Of a stretch of 64,000 bases of DNA, positions 55,139 through 64,000 are shown piece by piece. How positions within the stretch are numbered: position 1 is the stretch's first letter; every line of letters begins with the position of its first letter. The notes beneath the pieces were generated by a model. The model had not been told where the DNA came from and did no database searches. It was given only the letters and a program-made list of their open reading frames with translations. This stretch comes from Anagrus nilaparvatae (taxonomy: Eukaryota; Arthropoda; Insecta; Hymenoptera; Mymaridae), in NCBI GenBank assembly GCA_022575985.1, contig JAKSXM010000269.1:3038001-3102000 (forward strand), in the 5' to 3' direction. The position numbers were made by a program, and so were the translations under genes.

Positions 55139-56548
55139 CACTGAAAAACCGAAGAAATTGAAGCAATGACCAAGAAGCAATTGATATATGCCAATGATGA
55201 ATATCATTAATTCAATGGCGAGATTGGAATTATTTCAAATATTTAAAACTATATTGAAATGATTTTGAATATTATCATTTCAATGTATATTTATTCACAG
55301 AAAATAAGAAAAAATTTATTTTTTTATTTTCTATTTACATTTAATATTTTATTCTTATATTTAATTGTTCTTTATTGTCTCCCCCGTTTGTTTATTTTTA
55401 TTTTAAATTATATACTTTACAATTTTTTTCTTTTTTTGAATTTATTTATGAGTGATTCTTAGTGAATTCAGCAAAAGGTTCCAGGTGGGGTCGCTGAAAC
55501 CGGCTAAAAACTTTTTTTTGCCAATTACCTATCCAAAATGGACTATGTCCCCAAATTTTAGCCCTTAATATTGAAAACTAAGCCCAGGGCGAATTTTTGA
55601 AAAAAAAAGACGTTTTCATCTTTCCTCAGCCACCCATTCTTCTTTTATGTGCCATTCCTTCTGGAAATCATTAAAAATAATGAAAAAAGAGGTACTATAG
55701 TAAAATTTCCTCAGGAATCCAGTCATGCCATTAGTTTTTGAAAATTCCTACACGGGGAGCCAGAAAATCGATAAATTCACAGGGTATATTACGGAAACTA
55801 CAGAAAAATTGTATATCCGAATTTTTTATTCAGCTTCTCAGGAAAAGCGTGTTTTTATATATATTTTCGGATGCCATATCAACCTAGATGCGATCGACCT
55901 TCCTAGACTCTAAAATAACCGAAAAATCGTGAATTTTCCTCAATTTTTCTCATTTTTTAGCAGTTTTTTTGAATTTTCCCGCTCTAAATGACTCCGAACG
56001 ATTTAAACAAGGTAAGATTCGGATTCCCAGAGAAATTTCATATATTTTCTTTATTTAAATCCTTCTTAGGCTTCGATGTAAACGAGCTCACACCAAATGC
56101 CTTAAATACAAAATTTTGATTTTTATCGTTTTTTAGCAGTTTTTTTGAATTTTCCCGCTCTAAATGACTCCGAACGATTTAAACAAAGTGAGATTCGGAT
56201 TCCCAGGGAAATTTTACATATTTTCTTTATTTAAATCATTTTTAGGCTTTGATGTAAACGAGCTCACACCAAATGCCTTAAATACAAAATTTTGATTTTT
56301 ATCGTTTTTTAGCAGTTTTGTGTGTACTTTATCTGTTTAAGGTTCCTAATAAGATTTATTATATCCTATATAATAACAACTTAATAAATATTATATTATT
56401 AAAGATGTAAATTACTAATAATCTTATTTCCGAAAAAAATTTTAAATAATTTAAATTTAGCGCTAAAAATAATAAACATTGTATATAAAAAATTTAAAGC
56501 TATGTGGCGTGGCAATCGTCAATGTTTACAAGATTTATTATTAAATAA

Positions 56549-57442
56549 ATGAGTTACATTAAAAACATTTTTATTGTATTCATATTTTTCATTAAAACAA
56601 TAAGCTACGTAAATTGTAAACATGACGTAGTAGCAGTTCAGGTTTTTCAAAAATATATTGTAAGGTACATAAAAGAAAATATGCCTCAAATTAAGAAAAT
56701 TGAGTATGTTAGCGATGGTTGTCCTGGACAATACAAAAATTGTTCCAACCTATACAATTTATGTCAACATAAAAAGAATTTTGGTATTGATGCTAAGTGG
56801 ATATTTTTTGCAACTTCTCACGGTAAATCAACTTATGATATCATTGGAGGTACGATAAAAAGAGATACAAGCAAAGAAAGTTTACGTCGTGAATTTGATA
56901 ATCAAATAATGAATGTAAGCCGCATTCATGAATTTTGTGAACATCATTTACCTACAATAAAAACAATAATAATAAGCAGAGAGTAGTTAAGCCTGGAACG
57001 TGACACAACATCATCAATGGCGCATACCATTCCAGGAACACGAAATTATCACGACTTTACTCCATTATCAAATACAATAATTGGCTGTAAATATTTAAGT
57101 TCAGATGAAAGTTATTCCTTAAGATTTAATTTGTTGAAAAAAATAGCTTATAAATGGTCAGCAAATACTTATGTCTCTTTCGTAATCTCAAAAACTTGGG
57201 CGGTAGGTTTTATTACAGATATAATTGAAGATGAATTAATAGCTAAAATATCTGTATTACAAAGTTTTTAAAAAAATATCTACAAATGGCCTGATACTGA
57301 GACCCGTGTTAAAGTAGGCTTTAATGAAATTTTATACAATGTATCGGCTACAAATGAAGATGATAAAATAAAAATAAAATTAGGGCATACTCATTCCAAA
57401 TACACTCAATATCTAAAGAATTTGGATTCTATTTGTGAATAA
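56549..57442 (+). pseudogene. Transposase C-terminal part, two in-frame stops
   Basis: One frame runs 298 codons, with TAG at 56984-56986 and TAA at 57269-57271. Words include KKIEYVSDGCPGQYKNCSN, WIFFATSHGKSTYDIIGGTI and KRDTSKESL, then HTIPGTRNYHDF. I recall this pattern (an SDG..GQYKN motif, then FFATSHGK...D.IGG..KR) from a family of insect and cnidarian transposon proteins. The two acidic residues could belong to an RNase H-like DDE core, but the family name escapes me. The N-terminal part is missing upstream of 56549. With two stops and no N-terminus, it is inactive. Confidence 0.65.
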
Positions 57443-57834
57443 ATTATCTAAATTATAAAAATATTTTCTGAATACATTATTGTAAGCTAAATATTATATA
57501 AATATCCATAAAAATTTTTTTAATAGAATAATTTTCTCTTTATTAAAAAACTCATTCTTTTAAAGATTATTAAAATATGTAATTCATTAATTATTATTTA
57601 AAAAATTTTTTTTCTCTAAAGAATAGCTATATTTTATAGAATGTAACTCCGAATTCTACCTAGTGACCAATATAGAGCTAAAAAAGAATTTAAATGTATA
57701 GAATTTTCTATGAACTCTTTTACACTAAAGCCAAAAAATTATTAAAGTATAGAAAAAGTTTAAAATTTTACTGGAAACCCGAATTTGACATTAATTAAAT
57801 CATACAGGGTCATGTAGTACGGAAAAATTCCAAA
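57443..57834. other. Transposon interior, noncoding
   Basis: AT-rich sequence after the transposase fragment, before the right repeat arm. Confidence 0.4.
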
Positions 57835-59194
57835 ATACTGCTAAAAAACGATAAAAATCAAAATTTTGTATTTAAAGCATTTGGTGTGAGCTCGTTTACA
57901 TCAAAGCCTAAAAATTATTTTAATTAAGAAAATATGTAAAATTTCCCTGGGAATCTGAATCTCACCTTGTTTAAATTGTTCGGAGTGATTTAGAGCGGGA
58001 AAATTCAAAAAAATTGCTAAAAAACGATAAAAATCAAAATTTTGTATTTAAGGCATTTGGTGTGAGCTCGTTTACATCGAAGCCTAAAAATGATTTAAAT
58101 AAATAAAATATGTAAAATTTCCCTGGGAATCTGAATCTCACCTTGTTTAAATCGTTCGGAGTCATTTACAGCGGGAAAATTCAAAAAAACTGCTAAAAAC
58201 GATAAAAATCAAAATTTTGTATTTAAAGCATTTGGTGTGAGCTCGTTTACATCGAAGCCTAAAAATGATTTAAATAAAGAAAATATGTAAAATTTCCCCG
58301 GGAATCCGAATCTCACTTTGTTTAAATCGTTCGGAGTCATTTAGAGCGGGAAAATTCAAAAAAACTGCTAAAAAACGATAAAAATCAAAATTTTGTATTT
58401 AAGGCATTTGGTGTGAGCTCGTTTACATCGAAGCCTAAAAAGGATTTAAATAAAGAAAATATATGAAATTTCCCTGGGAATCCGAATCTTACCTTGTTTA
58501 AATCGTTGGGAGTCATTTAGAGCGGGAAAATTCAAAAAAACTGCTAAAAAATGAGAAAAATTGAGGAAAATTCACGATTTTTCGGTTATTTTAGGGTCTA
58601 GGAAGTTCGATCGCATCTAGTTTGATATGGCATCCGAAAATATATATAAAAACACGCTTTTCCTGAGAAGCTTAATAAAAAATTCGCTTAATTAAAATTC
58701 TTAATAAAAATAAAGAAAACAATTTTTCTGTAGTTTCCGTAATATACCCTGTGAATTTATCCGTTTTCTGGCTCCCCGTGTAGGAATTTTCAAAAACTAC
58801 TGGCATGACTGGATTCCTGAGGAAATTTTACTATAGTACCTCTTTTTTCATTATTTTTAATGATTTCCAGAAGGAATGGCACATAAAAGAAGAATGGGTG
58901 GCTGAGGAAAGATAAAAACGTCTTTTTTTTTCAAAAATTCGCCCTGGGCTTAGTTTTCAATATTAAGGGCTAAAATTTGAGGACATAGTCCATTTTGGAT
59001 AGGTAATTAGCAAAAAAAAGTTTTTAGCCGGTTTCAGCGACCCGACCTGGAAACTTTTGCTGAATTCACTAAGAATCACTCTTATTTATTTATTTTTTTT
59101 AATTTTTTTATTAGTTATTATAACATATTTATTAACGTTATTACACTTAAATTATTTTTTTTAAATTAATTATCCATTAAAAAAAACTGATGAA

Positions 59195-59275
59195 AAATTT
59201 GATGACCTCTCGGGATTCGATCCATAGACCTCTGGGGTGAGAGACAGCTACTTTATCCACTACTCTAACAGGACA
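59195..59275 (-). repeat. tRNA-like sequence, possible SINE head
   Basis: The minus strand has a box-A-like stretch TAGAGTAGTGGATAAAGTAG and, about 30 nt on, a box B GGATCGAATCC. The spacing is that of a tRNA. The acceptor stem does not pair and the T stem pairs only partly, so it is not a functional tRNA. It may be a tRNA-derived SINE fragment. It lies directly outside the 55450-59081 transposon. Confidence 0.4.
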
Positions 59276-59673
59276 CTTTAATTTATTAAAAAAATTTTGA
59301 AGACTATATGTTACAGGTAATAATTTTCCCACCCCTTTTAATATTAAGAGTAATTTATGCATATCTAGGTAGCGAATGCATATTTAAAAATAATAATTAA
59401 ATCTAACATAAATAATTTTTAGGAAATTCCATTTCTTTATAATAGTAATAATGAAAAGCAATAATATAAACAAAAACACCGCGCGCGCCATTAAAAGCCA
59501 TAATTATAGTCTGAGTAAACAATAAATACACAGAAGGATAGAAAGAGAAAGAATAGTACCTAAACATATGCATAATACATACGAACTTTTTTTTTGTTAT
59601 TAATAATATTATTGAACTGAAATCAATTTCTATTGATTGAATGTTTTTAAACGTTAAATCAAAATATTAAAAA

Positions 59674-59677
<4 letters not shown>
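59276..59677. other. Interior of host element, no gene seen
   Basis: AT-rich, with a short GCGCGCGC run near 59482. No gene is seen. Confidence 0.35.
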
Positions 59678-59708
<31 letters not shown>

Positions 59709-59867
59709 CTGGATGGGGGGAGACAAGCTCCAGAGCACCCGACTTAATTTAAAAGCCCCTAGCGCTCCACCTGTTAGTCCCCGTTGGTCCATCCTGGTCC
59801 CTTTAAGTAAGAGCCCTGGATGTCCCGGTATTGTGTTGTGTTTGTTTCCCTTAGATGGTGCTCGCGG

Positions 59868-60165
59868 TTAGTGTCCCAAAAGTGACAACCTGCAGATATC
59901 TTGCCTCTGTAGGGAAGTCCAGACCTGGTTCCATGCGAGCATGGTCCCAGAATCACCCTTCCTTTGAGGGTTCGAATAACTGCTTAATTGCTCCCTTGTG
60001 TGTTAGTGTCCCAAAAGTGAGAACCTGCAGATATCTTGCCTCTGTAGGGAAGTCCAGACCTGGTTCCATGCGAGCATGATCCCAGAGTCACCCTTCCTTC
60101 GAGGGTCCGAATAACTGCATGGTTGCTGCCTTGTGTGTTAGTGTTCCGAAGATGAAAACCAGAGG
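59868..60165. repeat. 135-bp tandem repeat in the 3' UTR
   Basis: Units start at 59868 and 60003 (TTAGTGTCCCAAAAGTGA...GCGAGCATG) and a partial third at 60138. The two full units are about 93% identical. This lies in the 3' UTR of the LOA-type element. Tandem 3' UTR repeats occur in several non-LTR families. Confidence 0.85.
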
Positions 60166-60323
60166 TCAGAATAACCCCCTTCAAGTTCTTCCGGCAATGA
60201 CCGAACTCCAGGTTCCCCAGTTAGGGGCATCGATCAGGGTGCTCACAGACCTTTAGGCATAGCCCATAGACATATGTTACCGAGATCTTACCACAGTTCG
60301 GGTATACCTGTTGCAGGTTCACC

Positions 60324-62698
60324 TTAGGCTTCCCCCTCAGGTGGTCTCCGCCCTCCTATGAAGTTCTCGAGGCCTAGTGACCTTATGAAGTTCACTAGGC
60401 TCTGAGGCTTCAATGGTCCAACATCTTCTGTGTTCGTTAGTGAAAATTCGAGGTACCGTCTACGACGTTCCTCTAGCGCTGGGCAAGCCCAGATCAGATG
60501 TTCGGTGGTTTCTGTCGATTCATCGCAGAATCTGCAGTTCCGAATATCGTTTATGATCTGTGATGGTTCAATACGGAGTGTCCCGTTATCCAGCCCACCA
60601 CAACACGAGTATAGATTCTATTCATATTCAGTAGTTCATCACGCCACTCGTAGATCGGAGAGGTACCCAGGGCCCTTTTGGACTGCCTGGCTCCCCTTGA
60701 TTCCGTCCACTCCGTTGCGGTTTCCCTACCCATTAAGTCAGAGATAGCTGACACAACCTCGCACCAAGGGGTTCCGACGACAGCAGTTGGGACTGCTATC
60801 TTGGTTCCTTTCTTGGCTAAAGAGTCAGCTTTCTCGTTGCCTGGTATGCCCACGTGAGCGGATACCCAGTAAAGCGTGATTTTGTTCCGACTACCAAGAG
60901 TGTTTAGAGAAGTTTTGCAATCGCGTACCAACTTTGAGAAAACCGTTACCGAGTCCAGAGCGTTGAGAGCAGCCACATTGTCTGAGCATATGCTAATTCT
61001 CATTCCCTCTGTCCCCTGACGAAGCATCTTCTCCGCACACATCTTTATAGCCAGTATTTCCGATTGAAACACCGAGGCTAGGGGTCCTGCAGAGCCGATG
61101 AGGGCTCTTTCTTTAGGGCCCCATGCTGCCGAACCAGTATTTCCATCCTGTTTCGACCCATCCGTATACCAGACTCTTGTATGAGCCAGATCCGGATGAG
61201 TGCCGTCTGCCCATTCATCCCTGCTGGTTATCCTAATGGAGAACCTCTTTTCAAAGGTAATCTCCCCAGTAGTTCTGTCTAGGCCATTGTTCAGTAGTTC
61301 CATACAGGGCAGTTCCGCTATCGCAGCGTGCTTGCCCCTACCAGGAACCCATTCGCCCAGGGCCCGTAGTCTAGTTGCGGTTCTGGCTGCCGATTCTTTG
61401 ATAACAATGTGGAACGGAGGAACACTGACAAGCACACGGAGTGCCGTCTTTGGCGTGTTCTTTGGCACTCCAACCATGCTTCTAAGCATCATTGCTTGTA
61501 GGCGGTCCAGGTTTTTCCCCTCAGTGATGAGGTTAGACCTGTGACACCATACTACCGATCCGTATGTGAGCCTAGGGATCATAACCGCGTCGTAAATCCA
61601 TTTTACCAATTTCGGTCTTAGACCCCATGTTACTCCCACCATACGTCTGCATAGCCAGTATCCATTAAGGAATTTGGCCGTTACATGCTCCATGTGAGCC
61701 CTCCAGTTCAGCTTATCGTCCAGCACCACGCCGAGGTACTTTACTTCCTTGGAGAAGTCGAGCGTTTTGCCGTAAAAGATAGGCCCCTTGGAGGTATCCA
61801 GGCTGCGTTTTCTCGTAAAGAGTATGCATTGGGTCTTATCAGGGTTAGCCGATAGGCTTCCAACGCCGGTACACCATTCTTCAAAGAGCTGCAAGGCCCG
61901 CTGCAATTCGTCCATAAGGACTTCCATGCATGACCCCTGAGTCAGAATTATGATTTCATCCGAATAACCAAACACCTTGATACCTGCTCTTTCGAGTGTG
62001 GTAAGGAGTTTGTTGACCGCCTGGCACCACAGTTTCGGAGATAACACTCCACCCTGCGGGCAGCCACGCGTTACTTTTCCCGACAACTTCGAGAAAACGT
62101 GCTCCGAAGCAACGTACCTGTGTTTAAGGTATTCACCCAGCCACAGTCTTATTGTTCCGTTAATTCCATGATCCCTTGCGCCGCAATCAATGGCGTCATG
62201 AGGAGTATTGCTAAATGCCCCTACAATATCAATGAGAGTGGCCATTACCGCCCCGTATGTTTCCATACCAGCTTCAATGTAGCTGACCACTCCATGTAGA
62301 GCCGTTTCGGTAGATTTTCCCCTTTGATAAGCGTGTTGGCTTACTGCGAGGGGAAACGCTACCAGTTCCTCGTCCATTTTCCTGTTAACTACTTTTTCAA
62401 GTGTTTTGAGGAGAAATGACATGAGTGTGATCGGTCTATAATTCTTCGCTACAGAGTGTCCTACTTTTCCGCCTTTCGGAATGAAGGCTACTCTGGACGT
62501 TCTCCAGCTAATCGGCACGTAACCGATTGCCAGGCACGCCCTGAATAGCTTCGTAAGTGGACCCACTAAGTGATGGAGACCCTTTTGCAGCAGCACGGGA
62601 TAGATGCCATCAAGTCCAGGGGACTTGTAGGGTGCAAAAGATTTTATCGCCCAGGCAACCTTATCCGCGCTGATTGTTTCGTGGGCTGTTTTCCACAA
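60324..62698 (-). pseudogene. LOA-type ORF2: RT, RNase H and zinc finger
   Basis: The open stretch 62698-60551 (715 codons) starts inside the RT (AIKSFAPYKSPGLDGIYPVL). It continues through SRVAFIPKGGKVG, QHAYQRGKSTETALHGVV, ATLIDIVGAF, GCPQGGVLSP and FGYSDEIIILTQ. The catalytic loop is YSDE in place of YADD, so the second catalytic aspartate is replaced. The RNase H has WYTDGSKQDGNTGSAAW, FQSEILAIKM, ICSDNVAALN and HVGIPGNEKADSLA. After a one-base shift near 60555 the frame reads CRFCDESTETTEHLIWAC and ends at 60324-60326. The enzyme is truncated, mutated in the active site and frameshifted, hence inactive. Confidence 0.82.
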
Positions 62699-62708
62699 TC
62701 AGCGCGGA

Positions 62709-62834
62709 AATAATAACAATTATTACTATAAAAACAATTATTTTGATTGTATGCCCTCTATTAATTCAATCTTATACTCTCGTTTATTTTGACGAAAATT
62801 TACATCAAAACAATGACTGCCGTATTCGATGGCG
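62709..62834. other. Junction filler, target copy and host-element remainder
   Basis: 62709-62728 is filler rich in AAT/AAC; AACAATTATT appears here and again inside the target duplication region (62733-62742). The rest is host element sequence with no gene. Confidence 0.4.
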
Positions 62835-62939
62835 AGAAGCCATTCGTTTAATAGCGGCGACATCAAATCAATAATATTTTCTATTGGCATATTTCAATCG
62901 CTTCTAAGACATTGCTTCAATAGTACCGGTTTTTCAGTG

Positions 62940-63240
62940 TGGGTTCTAAATATGCCTGTTCTTTATTCAAAGACGGCGACAAAAAAGACTCAACCAAATT
63001 CAAGTAATTATGTAGTCCTCGGGAGAATTGATCTCACAATTGCTCTCGCAAAGGCGCCTTATCCCTGAAAAAATTAAACTGGCATTAGAAGCTATTGAGG
63101 GTGTGTTAATAGACTAATGTGAGGATAACTGTCCCTTGAATCAGAAAAAAGGTGACGAAGATCGGTACCGAGTATATAATCAGGACAGGATACAAAATTA
63201 ATAGAATATCTAAATTAAACAAAGTATAAACCTTATTTTT
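62940..63240. other. Intronic sequence, no gene seen
   Basis: No recognisable feature; a short open frame (62829-63068) runs out of the repeat arm. Confidence 0.35.
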
Positions 63241-63244
63241 TCTA

Positions 63245-63365
63245 CTATAAAGAAGGGGGGTGAAATGGACTTAAAATATTTTTGATTTAGGGACCTTTAG
63301 TACAGAATTACCTAGGGAGCATTGGTGCAAAAATTTTTTGAACCTTTGGTGCAGAAGTACAAAAA
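63245..63365 (+). repeat. Fragment of the GGTGCAGAAGTACC repeat
   Basis: GGGGGGTGAAATGGACTTAA, then TTAGGGACCTTTAGTACAGA and related units, matches 54150-54260. Confidence 0.65.
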
Positions 63366-64000
63366 ATAAAGCGTGTTTTTTTCGTCAAACATTTTTTTTT
63401 TTCATAAAGTTTAAAATTTATTGACTTTGAATAACAAATTTTTATTGTTCAAAAAAATTAAAACAAAAAAATTAGTAAAAAAAAAGAAATTGAATGATAT
63501 ATAATTAAAAAAATTAAAAAAACACTATTTTTTTTTTTTTTGGACGTAGTACCTAATTTTTTTCTCCGAAAGTATTAATTTTAGAAACATCGTTTTTCCT
63601 CGATTTCTAGGATCCGATACTTAAGTTTTTGGAAATTTTTTCTCTCAAAAAGTTTACCACCAAAAGATACAAAAAATAACAACCTTTTTATTCTTTATGG
63701 ACGTAGTACCTAATTTTTTTATATGGAAAAATTGTTTTTAGAAATATCCTTTTAACACCAATATATTCTCCATAATTTATTCCTCAATTTAAAAACAGTA
63801 AAAATTTTTTCATTTTTGTTATAGCGTAATAGTCTAATTATGTCTCTTAGATATAATTACGCCAGCTACACCAAAAACTGTCTATATAGCAGACATAATT
63901 ATCATAAAAGAAGATTACGTACTAGTGTAGAAAAAATCTTTTTTTTTTTACGTAAAAAACCTAATTTTTTCGATGAAATGTTAAACTAACAGTATCAAGG
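63366..64000. other. AT-rich intronic sequence with a short direct repeat
   Basis: GGACGTAGTACCTAATTTTT occurs at 63542 and again near 63699, about 157 bp apart. An inverted pair TAATTATGTCT and AGACATAATTA is at 63835 and 63892. No gene is seen. Confidence 0.4.

Larger units (their letters stand above)
55450..59081 (+). mobile_element. DNA transposon with 8-bp duplication and long inverted arms
   Basis: Terminal repeats start GAGTGATTCTTAGTGAATTC (55450) and end with the complement (59081). TTATTTAT is on both sides (55442-55449 and 59082-59089), a likely 8-bp target duplication. Long arms follow, to about 56330 on the left and from 57835 on the right. Each contains subterminal units of about 176 bp (GAATTTTCCCGCTCTAAATG, CTTCGATGTAAACGAGCTCA): two on the left, four on the right. 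The centre carries a decayed transposase. An 8-bp duplication fits hAT, P, or Zisupton-like groups; I do not assign one. Confidence 0.8.
59687..62708 (-). mobile_element. LOA/Lian-type non-LTR retrotransposon, 5' truncated
   Basis: A minus-strand element with a 20-base T run at its 3' end (59687-59706, the poly(A) complement). TAAAAACAATT at 59678-59688 and 62729-62739 is a probable 11-bp target duplication. It codes for the RT and RNase H part of ORF2; the endonuclease and ORF1 are missing. The 5' junction has a 14-bp inverted copy of internal sequence and about 20 bp of filler. An RNase H domain after the RT is typical of the I, LOA and related clades and excludes R1 and Jockey. Confidence 0.8.
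55139..62939. mobile_element. CACTGAAAAACC-ended element, host of two insertions
   Basis: The left end CACTGAAAAACCGAAG, then ATTGAAGCAATG and ATATGCCAAT (55139-55235), is repeated in inverse at 62835-62939. Arms are about 90-100 bp at roughly 75%. The transposon at 55450-59081 and the LOA-type element at 59687-62708 lie inside. The terminal bases resemble those of the 39517 element (CACTGA), so they may be related families. I see no clear target duplication. Confidence 0.6.

Noticed and set aside
59190..59280. A tRNA gene on the minus strand
   Set aside because: Boxes A and B are present, but acceptor and T stems do not pair; kept only as a tRNA-like or SINE fragment.

Overview
The window looks like nuclear DNA of an arthropod, most likely an insect. 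It is about 70-75% AT and full of dispersed and nested transposable elements. It has short spliceosomal exons with GT/AG borders, and no prokaryotic features such as operons or ribosome binding sites. I cannot name the species; a TE-rich insect such as a parasitoid wasp or hemipteran is only a guess.

The only host gene I can support lies on the + strand: an orthologue of unkempt (unk, a CCCH zinc-finger and RING protein). Four exons are visible: a probable one at 5043-5101, then 6965-7114, 7194-7368 and 51086-51360. Their reading phases join cleanly. The middle exons are separated by a normal 79-bp intron. The next intron (7369-51085) is 43.7 kb long and holds most of the mobile DNA described here. 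After the last exon the gene should continue (coiled coil and RING), but I find no further exon before 64000, so the next intron is probably longer than 12.6 kb.

Layout inside and around the introns. 0-7 kb: degraded R1-like non-LTR pieces, a foldback repeat and a hairpin-rich block. 7.77-9.44 kb: a foldback DNA element with repeated CGCGGAA motifs. 9.6-11.6 kb: direct repeats and a Helitron-like 3' end. 12.4-15.1 kb: local direct duplications. 15.55-23.92 kb: a composite bounded by ~330-bp inverted arms, holding a decayed gypsy-type gag and two head-to-head R1-clade elements. 27.5-29.65 kb: foldback DNA holding a small Harbinger-like MITE. 29.97-38.25 kb: a MITE split by a near-intact Copia element (30253-37907). 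39.52-49.66 kb: a CACTGAG-ended element split by a BEL/Pao retrotransposon (39842-48906), whose 5' LTR is itself split by a 5'-truncated R2-like element (39867-41936). 53.3-54.8 kb: a ~310-bp tandem array split by an insertion. 55.14-62.94 kb: a CACTGAAAAACC-ended element holding a transposon with an 8-bp target duplication (55450-59081) and a LOA/Lian-type non-LTR element (59687-62708).

Insertion orders can be read from target-site duplications. GTAAC flanks BEL, 18 bp flank the R2-like element, AAGGT flanks Copia, TTATTTAT flanks the transposase-bearing element, and TAAAAACAATT flanks the LOA-type element. Copia is by far the youngest: its two 279-bp LTRs differ at one base that I can see, and gag-pol is open. 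Its coding region appears to begin on two small upstream exons with matching splice phases, so its main product would need splicing. The other elements carry stops, frameshifts or truncations and look dead.
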